Shown here: one piece after another, positions 19,598-29,700 of the stretch | How positions within the stretch are numbered: the stretch's first letter is position 1 | Layout: every line of letters starts with the position of its first letter | From: Bermanella marisrubri | GTDB lineage: Bacteria > Pseudomonadota > Gammaproteobacteria > Pseudomonadales > Oceanobacteraceae | Direction: 5' to 3' | Assembly: GCF_012295615.1 (NCBI RefSeq) | Contig: NZ_CP051183.1 | Location: 1,825,001-1,889,000, forward strand | Length of the DNA stretch: 64,000 bases | Notes under the pieces: model-generated | What the model saw: only the letters and a program-made list of their open reading frames with translations | Told to the model about the DNA's origin: nothing | Database searches by the model: none | Made by a program: the position numbers and the translations under genes

Positions 19598-21153
19598 ATG
19601 CATCTGCGCGCTTTAGTTTTTATTGCAGCAATCACCTACGCCATGGTCATCGGAGGCGGCTTGGTTCTTTATCGGATGTACGTGGTCATCCCGGAGCTGC
19701 AGCATTCTACGATCATCAACCACCAAAACAAACTCAAAGCCATCCATTCCTCTTACCTGAATGACCTTAGAAACCTCGAAGTGCTAAACATCGACTGGGC
19801 CGCCTGGAATGATACGTTTTTCTATATTGATGGCAGAAACGAGCACTATCTATCTGAAAACATCCTACCTTATGCATTTGAAGATCTTCATCTTGATCTT
19901 GTGGTGGTTATCGCGCGCGATAAAACCCCGCATTTCATTGGTATTCAAACCAGCGATGGCCTAAAGCAGCTAGATTCAATCGAGCAAGCAACACAAGATC
20001 TCGACATAGACTTTTTATTAAGCGAACAACAGCAAACCGGTACCCTAAGAATTGATGGAGCGATCGGCTATTACACTAGCCACGCCGTAACGGATAATTT
20101 TGAGGAGGAACCAAGTAATGGCATTTTATTGTTTGCAAGAAAATTTCCAGATAGCTTATTCCAGCGCATTAAGTTACTGACACAAACACAAGTCAAACCC
20201 ATTAGTGTGGAGTCAATTACTACTGATGGCTCGCATATCATTAATCCGATGACAGGATTTGCTATTAGCACCTTAAATAAAGACTACTACCTGCTACTCG
20301 ATGAACCGAACAACCCTTTCCAATCAGCATTTAAAGTGACTCATGAAAGCATAGACGTTCCATTTATACTGGATGAAACCACTATATTTAGCATACTGCA
20401 TTCCTAGCCCTACCCATCGTGGTTACCTTTATTGCCTGGATAATCTTCTTGCGACCCGTCAACCGACTATTCCTACAATTAAAAACAATGGAGGCTCGCT
20501 CGCGTTTTGTACACATTAAAACAGCTACTCGCATCGTCGAGTTTCGCGGGTTTGTGAAATCGTTTAACAAATTAGTAGATAAGGTACATGCCTACCAAGA
20601 AAAGCTTTAGCAAGAATCACAAACTGATGGCCTGACAGGCATCCGTAACCGCCAGTACTTGGACGAACAGATCGAAAAGATTTGGCGGACGAGCATCCGG
20701 CAATCACTACCGGTCGCGATCATTATGATCGACATTGATTTCTTTAAAAAATACAACGATCTATATGGCCATCAGAAAGGTGACGACACTTTAACAGCCG
20801 TTGCTCGCACACTTAACGCCCTTGCAAGACGCTCTGATGATATTGTTGCAAGATATGGTGGTGAAGAGTTTATTTTTGTAAATCGGTCAGCCAATGAGAA
20901 TGAATTAGAGGAGCGACTTTAAAGTGTTATGGCGGCTGTAAATCACCTAAACATTGAGCATAGCGACTCTAGCATTGCAGATCATGTTACTGTTAGTTGC
21001 GGGGTATGCTTTACTTTGAAACCCAAAATTGAATGGCAAGCCGCTGTAAAAGATGTAATCAAGAGCGCAGACGAAGCCTTATATGAAGCGAAAGACAACG
21101 GACGACATCAGTATGTCATTCGTCCATTTAATGGCCCGAGATCTGAAACTTAG
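19598..21153 (+). pseudogene. Decayed CHASE4-GGDEF diguanylate cyclase
   Basis: The stretch reads as one membrane-bound diguanylate cyclase once three lesions are ignored. It starts at the ATG at 19598 behind a strong TAAGGAGGT site. A membrane segment and a CHASE4 sensor domain follow (IDWAAWNDTFFYI). Near 20398-20407 the frame shifts by one base in the second membrane segment. In the new frame there is an in-frame TAG at 20608-20610, just before the cyclase domain (TDGLTGIRNRQYLDEQ), and an in-frame TAA at 20920-20922 after the intact active site RYGGEEF. The reading then continues to a normal C terminus with SADEALYEAKDNGR. Three separate lesions argue for a recently dead gene and not for a sequencing slip. 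Its stop overlaps the end of the convergent GST gene. Confidence 0.9.
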
Positions 21154-21764
21154 ACTTTTGCACTGTCTCGCGAATTGATCCGCTCGTACCAAGCCTTCAA
21201 ATTGGTCATTTCTTCCGGAATACGCATACGAATTACTCTGGCAAAATCAATAGTCACAAATGCAGTGATATCTGCGACGGTAAAACGCTCTCCAGCAACG
21301 TATTCGGATTCTGCTAAGTGCTTATTGAGCAAACCCATAAACTTGCCAGCGTTTTTAACGCATTCTTCGCCCCATTCTTTAACTGGTGTCATACGATCAG
21401 CAAAGAAACCTGAGGTATGCTGAAACCCCATACCTACTTGATTCATAAAGTAGATTTCGCAACGACGCTGCCACATTTCGATCATAGCCTGTTCCAATGC
21501 CGTGACTCCCATAAGGTTTGGCTCAGGGTTTAAGACCTCAAAGTAACGACAGATCGCCATGGACTCGGATAAGTAGGTACCGTCATCTAATTCTAAGACA
21601 GGAATTTTTCCCAATGGGTTTTTTTGGCGAAAATCAGGTGTGATGTTGTCACCGGCCTGCAAATCCTGCTCAACAAACTTAACTTCATCAAGTAGCGCCT
21701 TTTCTGCCAAAAACATGCGTACGCGACGGGCATTGGGTGCCACTTTTTGCTCGTATATTTTCAT
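21150..21764 (-). CDS. Glutathione S-transferase family protein
   Basis: The protein has the two-part GST fold: an N-terminal thioredoxin-like domain with NPLGKIPVLELDDGTYLSES, where Pro and the ESMAI segment contact glutathione, and an all-helical C-terminal domain with the folding motif VAGERFTVADI. At 204 residues it is typical. Its substrate is unknown. It is the last minus-strand gene after dinG (63 bases away) and is convergent with the cyclase pseudogene. Confidence 0.9.
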   Translation of the reverse strand: MKIYEQKVAPNARRVRMFLAEKALLDEVKFVEQDLQAGDNITPDFRQKNPLGKIPVLELDDGTYLSESMAICRYFEVLNPEPNLMGVTALEQAMIEMWQRRCEIYFMNQVGMGFQHTSGFFADRMTPVKEWGEECVKNAGKFMGLLNKHLAESEYVAGERFTVADITAFVTIDFARVIRMRIPEEMTNLKAWYERINSRDSAKV

Positions 21765-21827
21765 GCTGACCTCTTTTTTATTATCTTTTAGCCAAAGCTA
21801 TCGAGATTCGAAGCAAAGGTCAAAGCC

Positions 21828-23951
21828 TTAGCGAGCCAGAAGATTGCGCCTAAACGGCGGCAAGCCATCTAAAAGCAGACTGCCATAACGCTTACTGACT
21901 AAACGCTTGTCTAAAACCGTGATACGGCCTGTATCCTGCTCTGTTCTAATCAAACGACCGACCGCTTGTATTAGTCGTACACTGGCATCTGGAACAGAGA
22001 TTTCCATAAAGGGGTTGCGCCCTTTTGATTCCAGCCATTCTGCGAGCGTGGCATCAACAGGGTCATCGGGCACCGAAAACGGCAGCCTCACAATGATGAC
22101 GTGCTGCAATAAATCACCTGGCAGGTCGATACCTTCAGCAAAGCTAGCCAAGCCAAACAAATAACTAGGCAAACCTGCTTCTATTTTATCCCTATGTTGC
22201 TTGAGCACTTCTTGCTTGCTAAATTCGTCTTGCGTGATGACATGATCGCTAACATCAAACGGCAATTGAAACTTCACATCATTCATTAGACGTCTACTTG
22301 TAAAAAGAACAAGAGTGCTTTCATTTTCATCAAGATGACTTTCTAAAAGATCAGAAACCTGCTGCGTGTAATCATCACCATGCCCAGGCTCCACAGCGTC
22401 ATTAGGCACCAAAATCTCACCTAAATTGGGATAATCAAACGGACTTTGAATACGCTCAAAATAGTTATCTTTAGCAATACCGGCTTTCATCCTCAATCGA
22501 TCGAAGCGACCCAAAGCCGTCAAAGTAGCAGATGTAACTACAGCTCCATAACAGCGACTCCATAAATTTTTTGCTAGTAGCTCGGCAGCCAATATTGGTG
22601 AACTATACAGTGCGATATCATCTTCGTATTCAGTAATAAGTCGCTGCAACCACCGAGCGGTAGGTACATTATCCTCGTGATCCTGTTGGGCAAAGCTTAA
22701 CCATAACAAGCCTGCCATTTCCAAGCGAGCCAACAACATCCCCATGATTGGGAACCATCTTTCCGCATCAGCCTGACGATATTCACCGTCATCTTTATTT
22801 AGGCTAGCTTTTAATGCTTCAACAATCTTATCGATGTATTGATACAAACTGTTATGGGTTTTATTTAGCTCCCCAGCCAACTCGATGAGCGCGTCAGGTA
22901 CAACCCCCATACGAAAGCGATGAGTTGAGATTCCCTCTACTTCAGCTTGGTCACCCAAATAATCTAAAATAATATGACGTGCGAAGCCGAGCTGGCTATG
23001 TATTTCACCTATTTTTTCAGGGAATTGAGTGACGATCTGTAACAACCCCATGGGTGTTCCACACTGTTTACCAAGAGTATCTACCGCCTTACTAATTTGC
23101 TTCAGCAAGTTTTCTTCTTGGTTTAATTTAACTTGGCCAGCAAAATGACTTATCGCCTTATCCGGCAAATGATGGCCTTCGTCAAACACATATATACTTT
23201 GTGCTGGCTCTGGCAAAATGGCACCACCACCTAAACTGATATCCGCCATAACCAAGTCGTGATTTGCGACAATTACTTCTGCATCTTCCAAAGATTTTCT
23301 TGCCGTAAAAAAAGGGCAAGCATTGAAATGAGGACAGCGACGATTTGAGCATTCCCTGTGAGTCGCCGTAACCATTGACCAATCTTCGTACTCAATGGTT
23401 TCGGGCCAGTTGTCGCGATCACCATCCCAGCGTCCAGTTAAAAATTCATCTAGGAACTTCTGAAACAGGCCTTTTTGATCATCTGTTGCATCGGCACCGC
23501 CAAACATATCCATAGATGCGTCTTGCATTCGCTGATCCTTTAACTCTTGATCCAGTTTATGCACACACAAGTATCTGCCTCGACCTTTCGCCAATGCATA
23601 GCGAAATTCCAGTCCACTGTATTTTGCAACATCCGGTAAATCTTTACTGATGAGCTGTTCTTGCAGGGCAACTGTCGCGGTAGAGACTATGATTTTTTTA
23701 TTCAAGTCCTCAGCCAAAGGAATCGTAGATAGTAAGTATGCTAGTGTTTTACCAGTACCAGTGCCCGCCTCCACAACACACACTTGCTTGTCGTTGACTC
23801 GCTTTCCTTCATCATCGGATTGAATGCCACCCAGTGTTTTGGCGATAGCAGCAATCATTTGTTTTTGGCCGTAACGTGGCTTCAATGATCGTGCTTCTAA
23901 AAATTGACTATAAGCCCTTTGAATGGTCTCTTTCGCGTGACTGCTTAACAT
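21828..23951 (-). CDS. dinG: ATP-dependent DNA helicase DinG
   Basis: DinG is a 5'-3' superfamily-2 helicase of the XPD type that unwinds R-loops and D-loops. Walker A is EAGTGTGKTLAYLL and the DEAH box reads FDEGHH. The four cysteines of the iron-sulfur cluster are visible: one in YLCVHK and three in CSNRRCPHFNACPF. Motif VI is QAVGRLIRT. At 707 residues it is full length. In E. coli dinG is LexA-controlled. Here it is the last gene of a run with gspA and gspB, starts three bases after gspB, and no LexA box is visible near it. Confidence 0.95.
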   Translation of the reverse strand: MLSSHAKETIQRAYSQFLEARSLKPRYGQKQMIAAIAKTLGGIQSDDEGKRVNDKQVCVVEAGTGTGKTLAYLLSTIPLAEDLNKKIIVSTATVALQEQLISKDLPDVAKYSGLEFRYALAKGRGRYLCVHKLDQELKDQRMQDASMDMFGGADATDDQKGLFQKFLDEFLTGRWDGDRDNWPETIEYEDWSMVTATHRECSNRRCPHFNACPFFTARKSLEDAEVIVANHDLVMADISLGGGAILPEPAQSIYVFDEGHHLPDKAISHFAGQVKLNQEENLLKQISKAVDTLGKQCGTPMGLLQIVTQFPEKIGEIHSQLGFARHIILDYLGDQAEVEGISTHRFRMGVVPDALIELAGELNKTHNSLYQYIDKIVEALKASLNKDDGEYRQADAERWFPIMGMLLARLEMAGLLWLSFAQQDHEDNVPTARWLQRLITEYEDDIALYSSPILAAELLAKNLWSRCYGAVVTSATLTALGRFDRLRMKAGIAKDNYFERIQSPFDYPNLGEILVPNDAVEPGHGDDYTQQVSDLLESHLDENESTLVLFTSRRLMNDVKFQLPFDVSDHVITQDEFSKQEVLKQHRDKIEAGLPSYLFGLASFAEGIDLPGDLLQHVIIVRLPFSVPDDPVDATLAEWLESKGRNPFMEISVPDASVRLIQAVGRLIRTEQDTGRITVLDKRLVSKRYGSLLLDGLPPFRRNLLAR

Positions 23952-23954
23952 CGT

Positions 23955-24506
23955 TTATTTTGCCACCCAGGTAATGCCTTTATCCAGATACACTTTAATT
24001 TCATCAACCGTTAAAACAATGCCTTTCGGGGTGATCTCTTTCAAACCTACGTTGGCGGATAACAAATCGCCCTCTGTATAGTTCCGATCATTAATAATCA
24101 CTGAACGCATCTCAGCCCGAGGAGAATAAATATGACTTTGCAGTTCTAGTGAAGGCAACAGCGCAAGCTGTTGAGGATCAAGCTCCATGAGCGTGTATAT
24201 TTTGTCTATTTGCAGACCCGCTTTAGACTCTTTATGTGTGCTCTGGGCATCGGATAGCCCTTGGTGATGAGGGACAGTCTCAACAACAGGGAACACATTT
24301 AAAGCTTCGCTACCGGACTCGTCATTAACCAAAGTAAAAACACCAAAAACCTGTAAAACGGTTACAAACAAAACCAATAATATGCATACAACCAACCACC
24401 AAGGTATGGTCGCTGAGTTTCGTTGTTGAGTAAATTGAGTTTGTTTTTCGGTGCCAGCCTCTCTCTCTTTCTGCGCTTTTTCCAAAGCCTTTAATAAATA
24501 TGACAT
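23955..24506 (-). CDS. gspB: GspB/ExeB-like general secretion pathway protein
   Basis: GspB-type proteins pair with the GspA ATPase and help insert or assemble the type II secretin through the cell wall. The ATG at 24506 gives MSYLLKALEKAQKEREAG, the classic ExeB-like N terminus; a TTG at 24515 in frame is less likely. One membrane segment (IPWWLVVCILLVLFVTV, near residue 35) is followed by a periplasmic part. The C-terminal T2SSB domain is recognisable from SHIYSPRAEMRSVIINDRNYTEGD. gspA ends five bases upstream and dinG begins three bases downstream. No other type II secretion genes are in the window. Confidence 0.85.
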   Translation of the reverse strand: MSYLLKALEKAQKEREAGTEKQTQFTQQRNSATIPWWLVVCILLVLFVTVLQVFGVFTLVNDESGSEALNVFPVVETVPHHQGLSDAQSTHKESKAGLQIDKIYTLMELDPQQLALLPSLELQSHIYSPRAEMRSVIINDRNYTEGDLLSANVGLKEITPKGIVLTVDEIKVYLDKGITWVAK

Positions 24507-24511
24507 ACCAA

Positions 24512-25906
24512 TCAACCACCTGTGTTTTTTGTGCGGCGAGTCGCTCGAGATAAGGCCATTATGGTTTGAGAACCAATGATACCATCGACACGCAAGGCAT
24601 AATCAGATTGAAACTGACGAACCTGATCCTCTAGTAGTGGATCAAAAAAATTCCTTCTTATTTGAGCACTATTAGCTGGACGTATAACCTCCCAATCATC
24701 AGCCAAGGAAGCCTGACCTTGTAATTGAATTAACGATTGTCTAACCCAGCTAACCGCTTCATGATATTCGTTTGGTTCAACAACAACTGATTTGGGAAAG
24801 GCAAATGGCCATGACAGCTCTGTATAGACCAATGCTGTTGCAGCCGGCTTATCGACAAGCAACTGCCAATCACCACCTTGCTTAACCCAATCATTTTCAT
24901 CTATCAAAGAAGCAGGCAGCATTCCCTGCCAGCACTCCTCACATTCAGGTTTTTCGATATCGAACCAGCTAACCATCGAAATTCTATTAAATAGAGGTGC
25001 TTGCCCGTACAAAAACAATCCAGCAATCATTAAAATAACCAAAAAAGGTAATGCAATTTGTTTAGAGATAGAAAGATTCAATAAGGGCTTTTTCGTTGCT
25101 TCAGGCAACACCTCTTTCGCTGCCCGCTTTACGATCCCTGCAGAAACAACTTGGCGCTCTTCCGCGTATGCGCCCATCAAACTGCGATCCGCGATCACGT
25201 TAATCAAACGTGGTACGCCGCCGCTGTACTTAGCCAGCTGGCGCAACGCCAAACCACTAAACAGACGCTTGCGACTTCCAGCTACTTGTATCCGATAGTC
25301 AACATATTCAGATACCTGCCGCGGGCTCAGTGGCTTCAGGTGATATCTAGCAGTAAACCTTTGATTCAACTGTCGGAGGTCGTGGCGTTCCAAGCGAGTT
25401 TTTAGCTCAGGCTGTCCCAGCAGAATTATTTGCAGAAGCTTGTCTTCATGAGTTTCAAGATTAGTGAGTAACCGAATGAGCTCTAACACTTCAAAATCAA
25501 GATGTTGAGCTTCGTCAATAATTAATACACTGTATCCACCCTTTGCGTATACACTTAATAAAAATTCAGTTAGCTGTTCAATCAACTCCAACTCGTTTGC
25601 ACTATCAGTAACCTGCAAGTCAAATTCTCTACAAATTAATCTAAGAAGTTGAATTCTATCTAGCTGAGGGTGAAGTATTAGCGCCAACTCAGTATCTTCA
25701 GGAATATGCTGCAGAAGATGCTTACATAGCGTGGTTTTACCTGTACCAACCTCGCCAGTAAGTAAAACAAATCCACCTCGATGCACCATAGCAAATTCCA
25801 GCGCCGCCATAGCTTCACGATACTGCCCTTGAGCAAATAAAAAATGTGGATTCGGCGCAATTGAAAATGGACGCTTACTTAAATCGAAGTAGTTTTCGTA
25901 AATCAT
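24512..25906 (-). CDS. gspA: GspA/ExeA-like AAA ATPase with C-terminal peptidoglycan-binding domain
   Basis: The ATG at 25906 gives MIYENYFDLSKRPFSIAPNP, the normal ExeA start, and overlaps the stop of the preceding gene as ATGA. The AAA domain has Walker A LTGEVGTGKTTLC and Walker B VLIIDEAQHLD. A membrane segment lies near residue 285 (IALPFLVILMIAGLFLYG). The periplasmic part ends in a PG_binding_1 domain (VRQFQSDYALRVDGIIGSQT). The product is 464 residues. It probably forms a complex with GspB that remodels peptidoglycan for secretin assembly. Its placement behind a lipoprotein and a barrel-like protein is not the standard T2SS context. Confidence 0.88.
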   Translation of the reverse strand: MIYENYFDLSKRPFSIAPNPHFLFAQGQYREAMAALEFAMVHRGGFVLLTGEVGTGKTTLCKHLLQHIPEDTELALILHPQLDRIQLLRLICREFDLQVTDSANELELIEQLTEFLLSVYAKGGYSVLIIDEAQHLDFEVLELIRLLTNLETHEDKLLQIILLGQPELKTRLERHDLRQLNQRFTARYHLKPLSPRQVSEYVDYRIQVAGSRKRLFSGLALRQLAKYSGGVPRLINVIADRSLMGAYAEERQVVSAGIVKRAAKEVLPEATKKPLLNLSISKQIALPFLVILMIAGLFLYGQAPLFNRISMVSWFDIEKPECEECWQGMLPASLIDENDWVKQGGDWQLLVDKPAATALVYTELSWPFAFPKSVVVEPNEYHEAVSWVRQSLIQLQGQASLADDWEVIRPANSAQIRRNFFDPLLEDQVRQFQSDYALRVDGIIGSQTIMALSRATRRTKNTGG

Positions 25907-26928
25907 ATAATGGGCCAACTTAGGTTGGCATTTAGCTGCCAATATCGAGCCCGAGATAGCTCGACCTCATCAAACTGCCATTTTACCGCTAGCCAGTCAG
26001 ATTGATAGGCGAAACCTAGTATTTTTTTTGTGAACTCGTACTGAACTGAAAAACTACCTTGTTTGACCCCAAAAGAATGAGACTCAAAACGTCCCCAGTA
26101 TTGCCAGTCGTACAGCAATGAAGGGACCGGCTTATCGAGATCTCTAGACAAATGATATTGCAACTGCCCTTCATGAGTGTGGGGGATCGACTGACGCCAC
26201 TCTCTATCAAGGGATTGAACGCTGCAATCAGGTTTCAGTGGCCGGGATAAACAACCTTTATCCCGAGGCGCTCTCCAGTAATAGCGATAGAGCAAGTCGT
26301 TAAAGGCAAGATCAAATGACCAACGATTAAATCTAGCCTTATAGTGAATATCCAGGCCATGTCCCCAACCTGTCACTGAATTCCGAGGGCTATCTAACAA
26401 GCGATTTTCATCATATCCATAATCAATCTGATAATCATAACGAACAGCACCTTGCTCACTAACCGAGCCTTGCCCCGTCAATCTGCCAGATTGAACCCTT
26501 AGCCCCTCATAAAGATTCACCGACAACTCCAATCTTGAAGCATGACCTAACAGCCAGCTTTTACTCAGTGCAAGCCCATTTGCCTTTACCGCCTTTACAT
26601 TTAAAGACAAAGGATAAATACCAGGCTCTATCTGATTATTCTCCAATGCAGAGTAAAATTGAGCAGTCTCCTCTGAGAAATGAACAATGTAGTCGGCGCG
26701 CTGCTCAACACTAAGGGTCCATAGGGATGAAAAATGCCAAGCGGAACCAATGCGAGCCCCGCCCTGAATCATCCTGCCGTCATCGACCAATGACCAATCG
26801 CCATCTACATCGCCGATATCCAACACAGGAGACGCTAGCCTCATCTTTGCATAAGCACTGATGCGCTCCGCGAAAACAGATGGTGCAATAAGAGACACGA
26901 CAAAAAAGAAGACTAAATAATTTGCCAC
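25903..26928 (-). CDS. Exported beta-rich protein, possible outer-membrane barrel, unknown function
   Basis: I do not recognise the family. A signal peptide (about 1-20, ending SVFA-ER) is followed by about 320 residues rich in alternating polar and aromatic segments, for example RLELSVNLYEG, GLDIHYKARFNRWSFDL and SFSVQYEFTKK. This suggests an outer-membrane beta-barrel. The last residue is not the usual Phe/Trp but the end SWPII is hydrophobic. Two cysteines (CLSRPLKPDC) could form a disulfide loop. Its start overlaps the end of the lipoprotein gene by 16 bases and its stop overlaps the gspA start as ATGA, so translation is coupled across all three. Confidence 0.75.
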   Translation of the reverse strand: MANYLVFFFVVSLIAPSVFAERISAYAKMRLASPVLDIGDVDGDWSLVDDGRMIQGGARIGSAWHFSSLWTLSVEQRADYIVHFSEETAQFYSALENNQIEPGIYPLSLNVKAVKANGLALSKSWLLGHASRLELSVNLYEGLRVQSGRLTGQGSVSEQGAVRYDYQIDYGYDENRLLDSPRNSVTGWGHGLDIHYKARFNRWSFDLAFNDLLYRYYWRAPRDKGCLSRPLKPDCSVQSLDREWRQSIPHTHEGQLQYHLSRDLDKPVPSLLYDWQYWGRFESHSFGVKQGSFSVQYEFTKKILGFAYQSDWLAVKWQFDEVELSRARYWQLNANLSWPII

Positions 26929-29666
26929 GAACCATCCACGTAGCGAACGATGTACAAGTCCCCTTCTTTAGAAATGCTGCCTAACAACTCACCAGCGTAG
27001 CGTATAAAGCCAAGAGGTTTATCTTGATTAGGGTCTATGTCGTTATTGGTGTAGTTAAATATGTTAATCGCGATGGTAATTGTGTCGTTTTGCACATAAA
27101 AGATAACGGCATCGCGCTGCACATCAGAAGGCGTTCCACCAACGGCGATCCATAGCGTTTTCTCACCCACGGGAAAGAGTTGCAATGGGTTAGCTGTAGG
27201 CAGATACTGATCCGTAATCGACATTCCAATTGATACTTCGTCTGGCGACAATACAGCACCACGCAGCGTCATCAAGCCAATAGGTCTATCTTCACTTCCA
27301 TCCTTAAAGCGTGTCGTCAAAGTTGCATTCAAGGTCTGCATGCCGAGGTAATAAGGCTGGTTTAAATTCAAGTCAAAGCTGTCACCATCATTTAATTCTC
27401 CAGTGTATTGAATATCGTAAACACCACGACCTTGTATGGTTACTTGATCAAGACAGCCTTGCGAACGTAAAAAGTTCATAGTCTCATTAACACTAGCAGA
27501 ATCTTTACCAAATTCGGAACCACAACCTAGAGACGACACACTAATAAGATCTGTACAGGCCCACTCTCCAGCACTCTTTACACAACGTGCAGCTACATTC
27601 TCAGTAGTATCATTTAATACGATAACAGCTGTCTTATCACCAAAGTATTCTAGCTCCGCATAACCAGAAAACTCACTCGAATTTATATTGAAAATACTAA
27701 CAATATCAGAAGGTACGGCAGCCAACGAATCAACTTCATCATAAGAAATACCGTCACTTAATACTTCGGAAAGTGATGCCATATCGCTAGGTAAATTTAG
27801 AAAACCAGCCAACTCTGTGTTTGACTGAGCCAAACCGGATGATTCACTCTCGAAGACAGCGTAGTTTTTAAAAGCCGTCTTATTTATCACAATATCAAGA
27901 TCAGGCCATTGTTGTGCGGGGTAATGAGCGTTAGCATTGCTGCTTTCTATATTAACGCGAGCCTCTAGCTTCTCTGCACCACTTCCCTCTCCAAAAACAA
28001 AATCGATTGGCAGAGAGATACTCGATAAATTGTATCGCATTTCGGGATCTGTCAGTGTCACATCCTTAACGCCGGTCAAACCTATAACGACCTCTTCAGC
28101 AATCACTTTTCGTGGCGCAACTGTTTTTGCATTAATCACCATTTTGGGAATGGTTAAAGCAATCGCTTCCGCCTCATTGGCACCATTTAGCGCAAGGGAT
28201 ATCGCAGGACCGATACCATCTACTGCTTCAAAATTAACGACACCAGAGGTTGTTTCGATTTGTGACGACACGTCAATGGAAAACTTTGTTTGACTACCGC
28301 TTGCAACTGACTGAGAAAAAGCGGCTTGGATTTCGACTCCATTATTACTATATGAATAAGTATTTTCTATGGAATCAACTGCAACGCTATTAACATCCAG
28401 CACATTCAATCTGCTTGCATCGCATCCACCTAATTCACAGCTTAAGCCGTAATGCATCAACTCCACGAACGGCAAAAAAAGCGACTTTAGATTGGGCCCC
28501 AATAAATACTTCACTTCATCCCATTTATTCTCGGCATCAATAATTTCTTGAGCAAACTCCGCTCCGAAGAACTGGCTATAGCGATCAACAGCGGAGTACT
28601 CCATATTCTCAATCCAGGCTTGCGTATTCGCCATCAGAGTCTTGGCTCCAGACACTTTGTCTACCAAATCGGCAGAATAGTCATCCCCTTCCGCATTTGT
28701 TTGTGCATCATCCCGTAAATTCGATTGCTGAGTCGCCATATTGGTTTGAGCAGATAAAATACTGCTATTACCTTGCGCATCAAAATCAATGGCATCCTGA
28801 TAATAAGTAGCGAGATCCCAAACTTGGTTACCAGTATCACGCTCAATCAATTGACCAAAATTTTCTAAAAACGAGCTTTCAACAATCCATGCTAAAGTTT
28901 GCGTGAATGATTCATTTCGAACTTCTCTATTTTTTAGCAATGAATAGTTTGCCAATCCCACGCGAACTTGATCTTCTGCCACTACGGAGTCCTGGATATT
29001 CGTACTGGATAACCCATCGAAAGACTCAACAAAAACAGGAAAACCAGATTGCAACGAGAATAGCCTCTGCACAACTGAATTTGCGTTGTGAATTGTTTGC
29101 GGTGTCATAAGAGCATTTCGCCATGTATCCGGATTACAGCTATTGCTTGAACATGGTGTGGTACCATCACCAACAAACTGGGCGAACGCTAAACGTGCTC
29201 CCATGTGAGATGCTAATGACAAGTGAATTGACTGACCTTCCAAGCGCTGCGCATCGTTCACTGCAGCCCAAAGCTCAAAATCTTGTGGTGCTTCATACCA
29301 CTCTCCTTTGGCAACTTTGTTGGCTCCATTTGTACAGCCGTCATTTACAAGACAGCGTATGCGAGCATTACCATCCTCGGGAGGTAAAGCCACAAGAAAC
29401 AAAGAACCTTCATAGCTTCCAGAGAATTTAGCCTCAAAACGTCCGTCATTAATTATTTGTGACTCACCAAAGTACTCTCCAGCGTCATTTCGCTGAGGTT
29501 GCCCATAGGCATCAACACCAACAATTTTGAGCTGTGCATTGTCTAGATGTCCGCCCAATACCGTACCTTTTATGGTAATGGGCTCTGGCTCACCATTATT
29601 GATATTTGTTGAGTTGTCACACCCAGCGAAAAACACCAGAGAGATAACTAACGTAAGAATGCGCAT
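26913..29666 (-). CDS. Large lipoprotein of unknown function
   Basis: The product is a 917-residue predicted lipoprotein with lipobox FFAGC and acylated Cys at residue 16. The next residue is Asp (CDNS). In E. coli, Asp at +2 retains lipoproteins in the inner membrane, but that rule is not uniform in other groups. An early Gly-rich segment (GTVLGGHLDNAQLKIVG) resembles carboxypeptidase-regulatory or Ig-like beta domains. Several cysteine pairs (CLVNDGC, CSSNSC, CELGGC) suggest disulfides. The rest is largely acidic and beta-rich with no known domain that I can name. It begins 35 bases after the lysR stop and overlaps the barrel gene. Confidence 0.78.
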   Translation of the reverse strand: MRILTLVISLVFFAGCDNSTNINNGEPEPITIKGTVLGGHLDNAQLKIVGVDAYGQPQRNDAGEYFGESQIINDGRFEAKFSGSYEGSLFLVALPPEDGNARIRCLVNDGCTNGANKVAKGEWYEAPQDFELWAAVNDAQRLEGQSIHLSLASHMGARLAFAQFVGDGTTPCSSNSCNPDTWRNALMTPQTIHNANSVVQRLFSLQSGFPVFVESFDGLSSTNIQDSVVAEDQVRVGLANYSLLKNREVRNESFTQTLAWIVESSFLENFGQLIERDTGNQVWDLATYYQDAIDFDAQGNSSILSAQTNMATQQSNLRDDAQTNAEGDDYSADLVDKVSGAKTLMANTQAWIENMEYSAVDRYSQFFGAEFAQEIIDAENKWDEVKYLLGPNLKSLFLPFVELMHYGLSCELGGCDASRLNVLDVNSVAVDSIENTYSYSNNGVEIQAAFSQSVASGSQTKFSIDVSSQIETTSGVVNFEAVDGIGPAISLALNGANEAEAIALTIPKMVINAKTVAPRKVIAEEVVIGLTGVKDVTLTDPEMRYNLSSISLPIDFVFGEGSGAEKLEARVNIESSNANAHYPAQQWPDLDIVINKTAFKNYAVFESESSGLAQSNTELAGFLNLPSDMASLSEVLSDGISYDEVDSLAAVPSDIVSIFNINSSEFSGYAELEYFGDKTAVIVLNDTTENVAARCVKSAGEWACTDLISVSSLGCGSEFGKDSASVNETMNFLRSQGCLDQVTIQGRGVYDIQYTGELNDGDSFDLNLNQPYYLGMQTLNATLTTRFKDGSEDRPIGLMTLRGAVLSPDEVSIGMSITDQYLPTANPLQLFPVGEKTLWIAVGGTPSDVQRDAVIFYVQNDTITIAINIFNYTNNDIDPNQDKPLGFIRYAGELLGSISKEGDLYIVRYVDGSWQII

Positions 29667-29700
29667 AACGTGTACCTAATACCTATTTTTCTTATTATCA

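Noticed and set aside
20419-21153. The TAG and TAA inside the cyclase as recoding or programmed frameshift signals
   Set aside because: There are three separate lesions, no slippery sequence or recoding element is visible, and other genes in the window use TAG and TAA as ordinary stops.
21952-24600. LexA box for dinG
   Set aside because: dinG is SOS-controlled in E. coli, but I saw no CTGT-N8-ACAG pattern in its short upstream gaps; the gene is embedded in an operon.
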